From assembly GCA_964445255.1 (NCBI GenBank), contig CAYUKM010000133.1:1-7253 (forward strand): a DNA stretch of 7,253 nt. Reading direction: 5' to 3'. The first letter of the stretch is position 1. Every line of letters begins with the position of its first letter. The notes under the pieces are model-generated. The model was not told where the DNA came from. It saw only the letters and a list, made by a program, of their open reading frames with translations, and did not search any database. Position numbers and translations under genes: made by a program. The DNA is from SHLQ01 sp964445255 (GTDB lineage Bacteria; Actinomycetota; Acidimicrobiia; Acidimicrobiales; SHLQ01). Shown here in pieces: positions 1 to 5,680 of this stretch.

Positions 1-58
1 CCACGCAGGCGAACGTTCGAACATGCTTCAACTTGTACTGCACTAACTTGTCGGGGAC
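1..58 (-). pseudogene. Remnant of the ligase frame past the stop codon (motif V)
   Basis: The frame of the ligase stays open beyond the TAG at 59-61 to the window edge. It reads VPDKLVQYKLKHVRTFACV, which aligns with the start of the ligase C-terminal part, including motif V (KxK, lysine codons at 32-34 and 26-28). Relatives typically have a sequence like KVKHxRxADC here, so TFAC at the end is already divergent. I read this as the severed 3' part of one ancestral gene that continues outside the window. It has no plausible start codon or ribosome-binding site of its own here. Confidence 0.6.
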
Positions 59-619
59 CTATGTGCCGTCGAGTGGTGTCGCGGTCAGGCCGTCGAGCCC
101 CGCTCCCTCGAGGGTATGGAACCACTCCATGGCGACCTCGCGATCCGTTGTCATGGGTGCGAGGTGTACCGGTGCCTGGAATGCCCGCGCGGCGACCTCA
201 AGCGCTTTGCGTCGTTCGGCGAACGGAGTCTCCAAGAGGGAATCGTCGTCGTGAGCTAAAAGGTCGAAAGCAATGAACGACACCGGAGACTTTTCGGCGA
301 GCATATTTACTCGACTCTCAGCGGGGTGGATCCGCTGCCCGAGAGCATCAAAGTCGAGTTTGCCGTCAATTGTGACAATCAGTTCGCCATCGACCACGCA
401 CCGATCGGGAAGGCTCGTGCGCAGCGGTTCAAGGATGTCGGGGAAGTAGCGGTTGAACGGTTTCTGGTTGCGGCTTCCGAGCACAACCTCGTCGCCGTCT
501 CGGAACACGATGCAGCGAAAGCCGTCCCACTTCGGCTCGAGCGCAAGTTCGCCTTCGGGCAACTCGTCCCGTGCTTTAGCGAGCATTGGCTTCAGCGGCG
601 GCATCACCGGAAGATCCAT
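59..619 (-). CDS. ATP-dependent DNA ligase (LigC-like), cut short by an in-frame stop
   Basis: This is the N-terminal nucleotidyltransferase part of an ATP-dependent DNA ligase, 186 residues from the ATG at 619. The family seals nicks through a ligase-AMP intermediate; LigC-type enzymes are usually about 350 residues and act as accessory repair ligases in actinobacteria. The opening MDLPVMPP matches LigC proteins. Motif I EPKWDGFR gives the AMP-accepting Lys30, motif III DGELIV carries Glu79, and a motif IIIa-like VSFIAFDLLA follows at about 113-122. Motif IV, normally DGVIAK, reads DGLTAT, so its ATP-contacting lysine is Thr181. A TAG follows GT five residues later, where relatives have Tyr. 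The OB-fold domain is therefore not translated with this part. The open frame extends upstream to 772, but that stretch is Arg-rich and does not resemble the family, so I use the ATG at 619. Probably a pseudogene, unless the TAG is a sequencing error. Confidence 0.8.
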   Translation of the reverse strand: MDLPVMPPLKPMLAKARDELPEGELALEPKWDGFRCIVFRDGDEVVLGSRNQKPFNRYFPDILEPLRTSLPDRCVVDGELIVTIDGKLDFDALGQRIHPAESRVNMLAEKSPVSFIAFDLLAHDDDSLLETPFAERRKALEVAARAFQAPVHLAPMTTDREVAMEWFHTLEGAGLDGLTATPLDGT

Positions 620-626
620 GTCCCGA

Positions 627-632
627 ACTGTA
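627..632 (-). promoter_or_regulatory. Possible -10 element for the ligase gene
   Basis: The minus strand reads TACAGT (TANNNT form), ending 7 nt before the ligase ATG, with no Shine-Dalgarno sequence in between. This spacing would give a leaderless or nearly leaderless transcript, which is common in actinobacteria. No convincing -35 lies upstream, so this is weak evidence. Confidence 0.25.
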
Positions 633-805
633 TTCGCTCGACACTGCCGGTCGCGAAGTACGACCAGGAGCAAACCCAGAAACTTGGTACGCCTCGACGT
701 ACCCACACGTACTCGCTGCAGTCCAAGTCGTCTGCGGCATTCATGACGCGGAAGACGCGACTTACCTGGCATGCATTCGCGGTTCTGGGCGGAAGCCCCA
801 GCGAA

Positions 806-2029
806 TTATGGCTTCACGCCCTTCGGTTCTTTGGGGAGACCGAGGACTAGCTCGCCGACGATGTTGCGTTGTACTTCGGAGGTACCGGCGTAGATCGTTC
901 CAGCTCGTGCGTTGTAGAACGCCCCGATCCAAGAGGCTGCGTCGTTTGGGGCGCCTGGGAGATCGGTATGGAACGAGGTCTTGGCGATTCCGTCAGGAGT
1001 TGTCGCGGCCGCACCCAAGATGTCGACGGCCAACTCGGTGATTCGCTGGTGGTATTCGCTCCAGTAGAGCTTGAAGGTCGATTCTCCGGGGCCGGGATGC
1101 TGGCCGTCGAGGAACTTGGTCAGCGACCGCATGCCCTGCAACCGCATGATCTCGACTTCGCAGTACAGCTTGGCGATCCGGTCGCGAATGATGGGGTCGT
1201 TGGAGACGCCCTGCTGCTTGGCCAACTCGATCAGTTTGTCGAACTCGGCGCGGAACATGATCGGCATCGTGGCTGCGGCCTCGCCACGCTCGTAGCCGAG
1301 CAAGGTCATGGCGACACCCCAACCGGCGTTGACCTCACCGATGACGTTGTCTTTGTGGGTGCGGGCGTCGGTGAAGAAGGTTTCGTTGAAGTCGGCGTCG
1401 CCGCTGAGCATTTCGATCGGGCGAACCTCGACACCCTCCTGGTCCATTGGGCACAAGAGGAAGCTGATGCCGCGATGTTTCGGCGCGTCGGGGTCGGTTC
1501 GGCATAGGACGAAGATCCAGTTGGCCCACTGACCAGCCGATGTCCAAATCTTTTGGCCGTTGATGATCCACTCGTCGCCATCGAGTTCGGCTCGACAACC
1601 GAGACCGGCGAGGTCAGAACCAGCATCTGGCTCGGAGTAGCCCTGGCACCAGATGTCTTCCCCGCTGATGATGCGGGGGAGGAAGTGTTTCTTTTGCTCT
1701 TGCGTGCCCCACTGGAGAATCGTGTTGCCGACCATCTGGATGCTGAAGGCATCGTTCGAGCCACCCGTTGGCGCACCGGCTCGCTGGAACTCTTCAGCGA
1801 GGACGACCTGTTCGAGCTCGGAGAGGCCTCCGCCACCGTAGTCGGTTGGCCATGCGGGAGCGAGCAAGCCGTTGGCTGCGAGCTTTTGGCGCCACTCTTT
1901 TTGGAAGACCAGGATCTCTTCTCGGTCGAGCGCGCCGATGCCTTGCCAACCCTCGGGAAGGTTGGCGCTCAAGAATTCCTTGATGCGCGTACGGAACGCC
2001 TCGGCCTCATCGGAATAGGTCGGGTCCAT
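806..2029 (-). CDS. Acyl-CoA dehydrogenase (FadE-like)
   Basis: A full-length 407-residue FAD-dependent acyl-CoA dehydrogenase, expected in the cytoplasm, where it would oxidise an acyl-CoA to the trans-2-enoyl-CoA and pass electrons to electron-transfer flavoprotein. The N-terminal helical domain covers about 1-125. The flavin/substrate signature QGYSEPDAGSD is at 129-139, followed by the beta-domain motif IWTSAG at 161-166. The C-terminal helical domain ends in IYAGTSEVQRNIVGE at 379-393. The site of the catalytic glutamate in medium-chain enzymes (IYEGT) is Ala381 here. Glu247 in GYERG is the likely base, as in isovaleryl- and long-chain-type enzymes; this is inferred from family alignment. 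The substrate cannot be told from sequence. The ATG at 2029 is preceded by AGGGGGAGG at 6 nt spacing, a strong ribosome-binding site. The 88-nt gap to the upstream gene suggests a separate promoter. Confidence 0.95.
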   Translation of the reverse strand: MDPTYSDEAEAFRTRIKEFLSANLPEGWQGIGALDREEILVFQKEWRQKLAANGLLAPAWPTDYGGGGLSELEQVVLAEEFQRAGAPTGGSNDAFSIQMVGNTILQWGTQEQKKHFLPRIISGEDIWCQGYSEPDAGSDLAGLGCRAELDGDEWIINGQKIWTSAGQWANWIFVLCRTDPDAPKHRGISFLLCPMDQEGVEVRPIEMLSGDADFNETFFTDARTHKDNVIGEVNAGWGVAMTLLGYERGEAAATMPIMFRAEFDKLIELAKQQGVSNDPIIRDRIAKLYCEVEIMRLQGMRSLTKFLDGQHPGPGESTFKLYWSEYHQRITELAVDILGAAATTPDGIAKTSFHTDLPGAPNDAASWIGAFYNARAGTIYAGTSEVQRNIVGELVLGLPKEPKGVKP

Positions 2030-2035
2030 TCGCTG

Positions 2036-2044
2036 CCTCCCCCT
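2036..2044 (-). promoter_or_regulatory. Strong ribosome-binding site of the acyl-CoA dehydrogenase
   Basis: AGGGGGAGG on the minus strand, 6 nt before the ATG at 2029. It is the best Shine-Dalgarno sequence in the window and fixes this start. Confidence 0.7.
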
Positions 2045-2117
2045 GGGGCCAATCTGGCGTAGCTACTTCACGGTAACCTAGCTCCGCTTAGGGGCTTGGG
2101 TCGAACGAGATCGCGAT

Positions 2118-3020
2118 CTAGCTGATGGCAGCAAGTTTGCTAGTGACGTCTTCCATGACCGGTCCGCCACCATGGCCGAACGCGGCCACCTGAGGCATGA
2201 GCGCAGCCATCTTTGCGACGGAGGCGTTTGCTTCGGCGAGGTCCTCGGAGAAGTTGGCGTTCGCTCCGGTAATTCCGCCCGAACCGTCACCATTGATCGC
2301 GTCGCCGGCGACGAGCAGGCCTGTGTCGGTGTCGAAGACGGAAATACTTCCGACCGTGTGACCAGGGGTGTTAACAATGCCCAAGCCGAAGACCTCGTCG
2401 CCGTCGCCGACTTCTGAAAGTGTGAGCGAAGTTCGGATGCTGTCCACGTCACCGGTACCGGCGTAGACGGTGGCGTTGGTCATTGCGCCTTCCAGTTCGC
2501 CAAGGCCCCCAACATGATCGCCATGGTTGTGCGTCAAGATGATGCTGCGGACATCTGCTGGCGCCAGTCCGAGGTCTGTTAGAGCGGTATTGATCGCCGC
2601 GCCACTGCCGGCGACGCCGGTGTCGACAATGGCTGCTTCGGAGCCGCGCACGAGCACGTAGGCCGACACGAATCCGAGTTCAACCCACTGCATCTGAAGC
2701 CCTGGCGCGGCCGCTTCGGTTTCTTCGGCCGGCGCTGACTCCTCCGCAGGTGCCTCGGCCTCTGCGGCTTCAGCTGCAGCCTCGGTTGTGGCGGGCTCGC
2801 TTGCCGGAGCTGCTGTTGAGGTGGTGCTAGATGCTGTGGTCTCCGTTCCTGAGCCACAGGCGGCCAAGATTGCCATGCTCGCCGTACCGAGACCGCCGTT
2901 CACCAACAGCCGGCGTCGACTCCATCGCGAAGGTTGCGTGATTCGCGCCAACGGGATCCTTGTGATCGTCGGTGTGATCTCATGATGGTGATGGCCATGA
3001 CGCTGATGTTCGGTGCACAT
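2118..3020 (-). CDS. Metallo-beta-lactamase-fold hydrolase, Tat-exported lipoprotein
   Basis: A 300-residue protein when read from the ATG at 3020. A twin-arginine motif SRRRLLV (34-40) precedes a hydrophobic stretch and the lipobox LAAC (52-55). It should thus be exported folded by Tat and lipid-anchored through Cys55. A low-complexity Ala/Glu/Thr linker spans about 56-106. The metallo-beta-lactamase fold follows with every usual metal ligand: HNHGDH at 164-169, His221 in TPGHT, Asp240 in AGD and His283 in FGHGG. That pattern supports a dinuclear zinc (or iron) hydrolase. The family includes lactonases, glyoxalase II-type thioesterases and others, so no substrate can be assigned. The start is uncertain. 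GTG at 3038 lacks a ribosome-binding site. ATG at 3020 sits 7 nt after a good -10, implying a leaderless transcript. TTG at 2951 has AAGGA at 5 nt spacing and would give a shorter, more usual Tat n-region without the His-rich HGHHHH segment. Confidence 0.88.
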   Translation of the reverse strand: MCTEHQRHGHHHHEITPTITRIPLARITQPSRWSRRRLLVNGGLGTASMAILAACGSGTETTASSTTSTAAPASEPATTEAAAEAAEAEAPAEESAPAEETEAAAPGLQMQWVELGFVSAYVLVRGSEAAIVDTGVAGSGAAINTALTDLGLAPADVRSIILTHNHGDHVGGLGELEGAMTNATVYAGTGDVDSIRTSLTLSEVGDGDEVFGLGIVNTPGHTVGSISVFDTDTGLLVAGDAINGDGSGGITGANANFSEDLAEANASVAKMAALMPQVAAFGHGGGPVMEDVTSKLAAIS

Positions 3021-3027
3021 CCCGTAA

Positions 3028-3056
3028 ACGCTACGCACAGCTGGGTGGGCGGTCCA
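3028..3056 (-). promoter_or_regulatory. Candidate promoter of the MBL-fold lipoprotein gene
   Basis: On the minus strand, TGGACC (3051-3056) and TAGCGT (3028-3033) are separated by exactly 17 nt, resembling an actinobacterial SigA promoter (TTGAC / TANNNT). The -10 ends 7 nt before the ATG at 3020, so transcription would begin at or next to that codon and the mRNA would be leaderless. Confidence 0.42.
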
Positions 3057-3101
3057 GGGATCGCCGATACCCGTTCACCAAACGTTCTCGCCCCCTTTTG
3101 A

Positions 3102-3148
3102 TTCTGTGGTCCGAAATCAGGTCATGGCGCTGAAAACGGACCACAGAA
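3102..3148. repeat. Palindromic intergenic repeat, copy 1
   Basis: CTGTGGTCCG (3104-3113) pairs perfectly with CGGACCACAG (3137-3146). One more TT/AA step outside each end gives a 12-bp stem. Inside are AAA on both sides, then a 4-bp inner stem TCAG/CTGA (3117-3120 with 3130-3133) and a 9-nt loop. The 43-bp core (3104-3146) recurs at 3165-3207 in the same orientation with one base different. No open reading frame crosses it convincingly. Confidence 0.85.
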
Positions 3149-3161
3149 CCGGTGAGTAGAG

Positions 3162-3210
3162 AATCTGTGGTCTGAAATCAGGTCATGGCGCTGAAAACGG
3201 ACCACAGATT
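3162..3210. repeat. Palindromic intergenic repeat, copy 2
   Basis: The core at 3165-3207 matches copy 1 except for T at 3173 (C in copy 1), which still allows a U-G pair in plus-strand RNA. The outer pairs differ from copy 1 but stay complementary: AAT (3162-3164) with ATT (3208-3210), giving a 13-bp stem. It begins 6 nt past the stop of the LOG-family gene, so it could act as a terminator-like or mRNA-stabilising hairpin for that operon. There is no long T-run, so it is not a standard intrinsic terminator. Confidence 0.85.
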
Positions 3211-3216
3211 TCTTGG

Positions 3217-3807
3217 CTAGGTGTGGTTGGCGAGGGTGTCGAGCAGGGCTTGGGGCTCGGTGTGGGCGAACACGACGGGCTTTTCGCCGCCTCCGCCGGG
3301 GTTAGAAGACGACAGGAGTTGGTTCTTCGAGCGGATAAAGCCGTCGGTGACGGCCTGGTTCAACCATGTGATCAAGCCGTCGTAGTAGCCGTCGATGTTG
3401 AGCACGCCGACGGGCTTTGCCTGAACGCCGATCTGGTTCCAGGTAGCGGTCTCGGCGAGTTCGTCGAGGGTGCCAATACCGCCGGGCAGGGCGATAAACG
3501 CGTCGGATCGGTCGTACATGAGTGCCTTGCGCTCGTGCATGCCGTCGGTCTCGATTAGCTCGGTGTTGCCTTGGTGGGCAACCTCTTTGCCGAAAAGGTT
3601 GCGCGGGATAACACCGATGACTTCGCCGCCTCCTTCGAGGACGGTGTCGGCGAGGAGCCCCATCAGCCCGACTGCGCCTCCGCCGTAGACGAGGGTGATG
3701 CCGCGAGCTACGAGTTCGTTCGAAAGAGCGACGGTCGCCTCGGCATGTGCCGGGTTCGTGCCGGTGGAGGAGCCGAGGAAGACGCCGACCGAGTTGAGTG
3801 TGCCCAT
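3217..3807 (-). CDS. LOG-family nucleotide 5'-monophosphate phosphoribohydrolase (TIGR00730 type)
   Basis: A 196-residue Rossmann-like protein of the LOG / 'lysine decarboxylase-like' family. Characterised members hydrolyse the N-glycosidic bond of nucleoside 5'-monophosphates, including cytokinin nucleotides, to release the base and ribose 5-phosphate. The N-terminal VGVFLGSSTG (7-16), GGG at 42-44, GMHERK (89-94) and the hallmark PGGIGTLDE (108-116) are all present, and the length is normal for the family. The old label 'lysine decarboxylase' should not be used. The start is the ATG at 3807, which matches family N-termini; the open frame extends to 3915 but overlaps purK with unlike sequence. 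The purK stop (TGA, 3809-3811) lies one base before this ATG and no separate ribosome-binding site is visible. The gene is therefore probably translationally coupled to purK. A nucleotide-salvage or clean-up role beside purine synthesis is plausible but inferred. Confidence 0.92.
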   Translation of the reverse strand: MGTLNSVGVFLGSSTGTNPAHAEATVALSNELVARGITLVYGGGAVGLMGLLADTVLEGGGEVIGVIPRNLFGKEVAHQGNTELIETDGMHERKALMYDRSDAFIALPGGIGTLDELAETATWNQIGVQAKPVGVLNIDGYYDGLITWLNQAVTDGFIRSKNQLLSSSNPGGGGEKPVVFAHTEPQALLDTLANHT

Positions 3808-3808
3808 A

Positions 3809-4885
3809 TCAGTCGCCCGTAACCCGGTTGATGTGGCCCATCTTGCGACCGGGCTTGGTGTCGGCTTTGCCGTAGGCGTGGAGCGCGACCGTTGGGTCCT
3901 GGCCGAGTTCGCCAAGTTGGTCGATCTCGTCGCCGATCAAGTTTTCCATCACCACATCTGCATAGCGGCTGCCATCACCAAGTGGCCAGCCGGTGATCGC
4001 GCGAATGTGCTGCTCGAACTGGTCAACGGTGCATCCATCTTGGGTCCAGTGGCCCGAGTTGTGGACCCGCGGGGCGATCTCGTTGACGAGCAGCGAGTCG
4101 CCATCGACGAAGAACTCGACACCGAGGACGCCGACATAGCCGAGCGATTCGAGAATCGTCGTGGCGGCGGCGATGGCGTTGTCCACCGCCTCGGAACTTG
4201 CTCCAGAAGGAATCGTCGTCGTGCGGAGGATCCCATCGACGTGCACATTGTGGCCGGGGTCGTACGCGCTGACCGAACCGTCGAGTCCGCGGGCGGCGAT
4301 CACCGATATCTCCAGGTCGAAGTCGACGAAACCTTCGAGCACGGCTGACGCTCCCGCGATCGACTCAATCGCCGCGGCCAGGGTGGCGTCGTCGTTGTCG
4401 GTGAGGCGAACCTGGCCCTTGCCGTCGTAGCCGAAGCGGCGAGTCTTAAGGATCGACGGGGTGCCCATGTCCTCGACTGCAATCTGCAGATCGGTGAGCG
4501 AGTCGATCTCAGCAAAGGGTGCAACCTCGAGGCCGATCTCCTTGAGGAACTCCTTTTCGACCAGTCGGTCTTGGCTCGTGGCGAGCGCGTTTCGGCCGGG
4601 CCGAATAGGGGCCAAGGACTCGAGCAGGTCGAGCGCGGACGTCGGCACGTTCTCGAATTCATAGGTGATGACATCGACCGACTCGCCGAAGGCTCGAAGC
4701 GCCGCGGCGTCTTCGTAGCTGGCGGTCGTGACGTGGCGGGCGACGTGGCCAGCCGGAGGTTCGGCTCCGGGTTCAAAGATGTGGCAGATGTAGCCGAGCC
4801 GTGACGCGGCGACCGAGAGCATTCGGCCGAGTTGGCCGCCACCCAGGATCCCGATCGTTGATCCTGGCGCGAGTGCCTCAGTCAT
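3809..4885 (-). CDS. purK: N5-carboxyaminoimidazole ribonucleotide synthase
   Basis: PurK is a 358-residue ATP-grasp enzyme of de novo purine synthesis. It converts AIR, bicarbonate and ATP to N5-CAIR, the substrate of PurE. The N-terminal dinucleotide-like motif ILGGGQLGRM is at 13-22 and YEFENVP at 75-81. The ATP-grasp segment KTRRFGYDGKGQ is at 147-158, and the metal/substrate region EIAPRVHNSGHW at 269-280. The C-terminal domain ends with GRKMGHINRV, and the length is normal. The ATG at 4885 lies inside the end of purE, so the two genes overlap by 8 nt (ATGACTGA). There is no clear ribosome-binding site ahead of it, which points to coupled translation from purE. Confidence 0.97.
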   Translation of the reverse strand: MTEALAPGSTIGILGGGQLGRMLSVAASRLGYICHIFEPGAEPPAGHVARHVTTASYEDAAALRAFGESVDVITYEFENVPTSALDLLESLAPIRPGRNALATSQDRLVEKEFLKEIGLEVAPFAEIDSLTDLQIAVEDMGTPSILKTRRFGYDGKGQVRLTDNDDATLAAAIESIAGASAVLEGFVDFDLEISVIAARGLDGSVSAYDPGHNVHVDGILRTTTIPSGASSEAVDNAIAAATTILESLGYVGVLGVEFFVDGDSLLVNEIAPRVHNSGHWTQDGCTVDQFEQHIRAITGWPLGDGSRYADVVMENLIGDEIDQLGELGQDPTVALHAYGKADTKPGRKMGHINRVTGD

Positions 4886-5366
4886 CGGAGGGGACTTCGG
4901 GGATCGATGCCGACAACGCGGCGCGCCACGCGTCGAGGCGTTCGCCCACCGCAGGGTCGGAGGTGGCGATGATGGCCGCTGCCATCAACGCAGCGTTCGG
5001 TGCACCAGCGGAACCGATCGCCATGGTGGCGACCGGGAAGCCCTTGGGCATCTGCACGATCGAGTACAGGCTGTCGACCCCCGACAACGCCTTGGTTTGG
5101 ACCGGTACACCAATGACCGGAACGCGAGTCTTCGACGCCATCATCCCTGGCAAGTGGGCTGCGCCACCGGCGCCAGCGATAATCGCTTTGAGCCCTCGGT
5201 CGACCGCGCTCGCGCCGTAGTCCCACAAGCGGTCCGGCGTACGGTGTGCGGACACGATCTTGGTTTCGTACGCCAGGCCGAGTTCATCAAGGATCTCGGC
5301 GGCGCCTTTCATGGTCGGCCAATCGGATTGGCTCCCCATGATGATCCCGATTTGTATGTCTGCCAT
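4878..5366 (-). CDS. purE: N5-carboxyaminoimidazole ribonucleotide mutase
   Basis: PurE, 162 residues, is the class I mutase that rearranges N5-CAIR to CAIR, the step after PurK in purine synthesis; the family is usually a homo-octamer. The phosphate-binding loop MGSQSDW is at 10-16, SAHRTP with the catalytic His41 at 39-44, GAGGAAHLPGM at 65-75, and the closing motif GSAGAPNAAL at 118-127. Presence of purK next door supports the class I (mutase) rather than class II reaction. The ATG at 5366 has a good ribosome-binding site, GGAGAGG, just upstream. That site lies inside the 3' part of the frameshifted membrane-protein frame. purE heads the intact part of the purE-purK-LOG operon. Confidence 0.97.
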   Translation of the reverse strand: MADIQIGIIMGSQSDWPTMKGAAEILDELGLAYETKIVSAHRTPDRLWDYGASAVDRGLKAIIAGAGGAAHLPGMMASKTRVPVIGVPVQTKALSGVDSLYSIVQMPKGFPVATMAIGSAGAPNAALMAAAIIATSDPAVGERLDAWRAALSASIPEVPSDD

Positions 5367-5645
5367 GACCTCTCCGAACCGTGCAGCAAAGCGCTGATTC
5401 TAGTGCCAGAGGCTTCGAGCATCCTGACTATGAGCACGGGGTACATAATGATCGCGAATACGACCAGCCCGACGGCCAACCCTCGGTAGATCGTTTCCGA
5501 CTCCGCGAAAGCAACTCCGTACGCTCCGAGTATCAGCGCGATGAATGGTCCCGTTCCTCCAAAGCCAATTGAAGGCGAGGAACGCGCCGAGAAAGAGGTA
5601 CCAATGCCGCACAGCTTGGCGAAGGATGTGCGCCGCCGACTCCAT
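5309..5645 (-). pseudogene. Small membrane-protein gene split by a frameshift
   Basis: Two minus-strand frames join into one believable small membrane protein of about 111 residues. The first frame, from the ATG at 5645, reads MESAAHILRQAVRHWYLFLG and continues AFLAFNWL, one hydrophobic helix; beyond that it becomes Arg/His-rich and unlike a protein. The +1 frame takes over around 5570-5555 with GFGGTGPFIALILGAYGVAF, then a second strongly hydrophobic stretch, GLAVGLVVFAIIMYPVLIV. It stays open to a TGA at 5309-5311, 58 nt inside purE. That second frame has no ATG, GTG or TTG before the middle of its last helix, so it needs the upstream part. The 337-nt span is one base longer than a multiple of three. 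The cause may be a sequencing error, a true frameshift, or, less likely, slippage at CTT-TGG (5559-5564). I do not recognise the family. Confidence 0.5.
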
Positions 5646-5653
5646 AGTGACCG

Positions 5654-5663
5654 AGTCTAGGGT
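5654..5663. promoter_or_regulatory. Possible overlapping divergent -10 elements
   Basis: In the 35-bp gap between the membrane-protein frame and recF, the minus strand reads TAGACT (5654-5659) and the plus strand reads TAGGGT (5658-5663), both of TANNNT form and overlapping by two bases. The first ends 8 nt before the ATG at 5645, the second 17 nt before the GTG at 5681. Neither has a good -35, so this is tentative. Confidence 0.25.
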
Positions 5664-5680
5664 CGACGAACGAAGATACG

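Noticed and set aside
11..20. Palindrome CGAACGTTCG at the window start as a LexA/SOS box
   Set aside because: It lies inside the ligase reading frame and lacks the 4-nt spacer of the CGAAC-N4-GTTCG actinobacterial box.
620..772. N-terminal extension of the ligase frame up to 772
   Set aside because: The extra 51 residues are Arg-rich and unlike LigC N-termini, whereas MDLPVMPP at 619 matches the family start exactly.
786..802. Hairpin just after the acyl-CoA dehydrogenase stop (CTGGG / CCCAG) as a terminator
   Set aside because: The stem is only 5 bp and no T-run follows on the minus strand.
326..1507. Long plus-strand open frames opposite the ligase and the acyl-CoA dehydrogenase (for example 326-850 and 869-1507)
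   Set aside because: They are antisense to clearly recognisable genes and show no domains; GC-rich coding DNA commonly leaves such frames open.
2084..2100. Imperfect hairpin AGCTCC / GGGGCT between the lipoprotein and the acyl-CoA dehydrogenase as a terminator
   Set aside because: On the transcribed (minus) strand it contains a C-A mismatch and no T-tract follows.
3102..3210. CRISPR array made of the two palindromic repeats
   Set aside because: There are only two copies, the spacer is about 18 bp, the repeat is longer than usual, and there is no cas gene nearby.
3808..3915. Upstream extension of the LOG-family gene to 3915
   Set aside because: The extra residues overlap purK out of frame and are Ser/Thr/Arg-rich, unlike any LOG N-terminus; the ATG at 3807 fits the family.
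3695..4348. Plus-strand 217-residue open frame opposite purK
   Set aside because: Antisense shadow of a well-defined PurK; no recognisable motifs.
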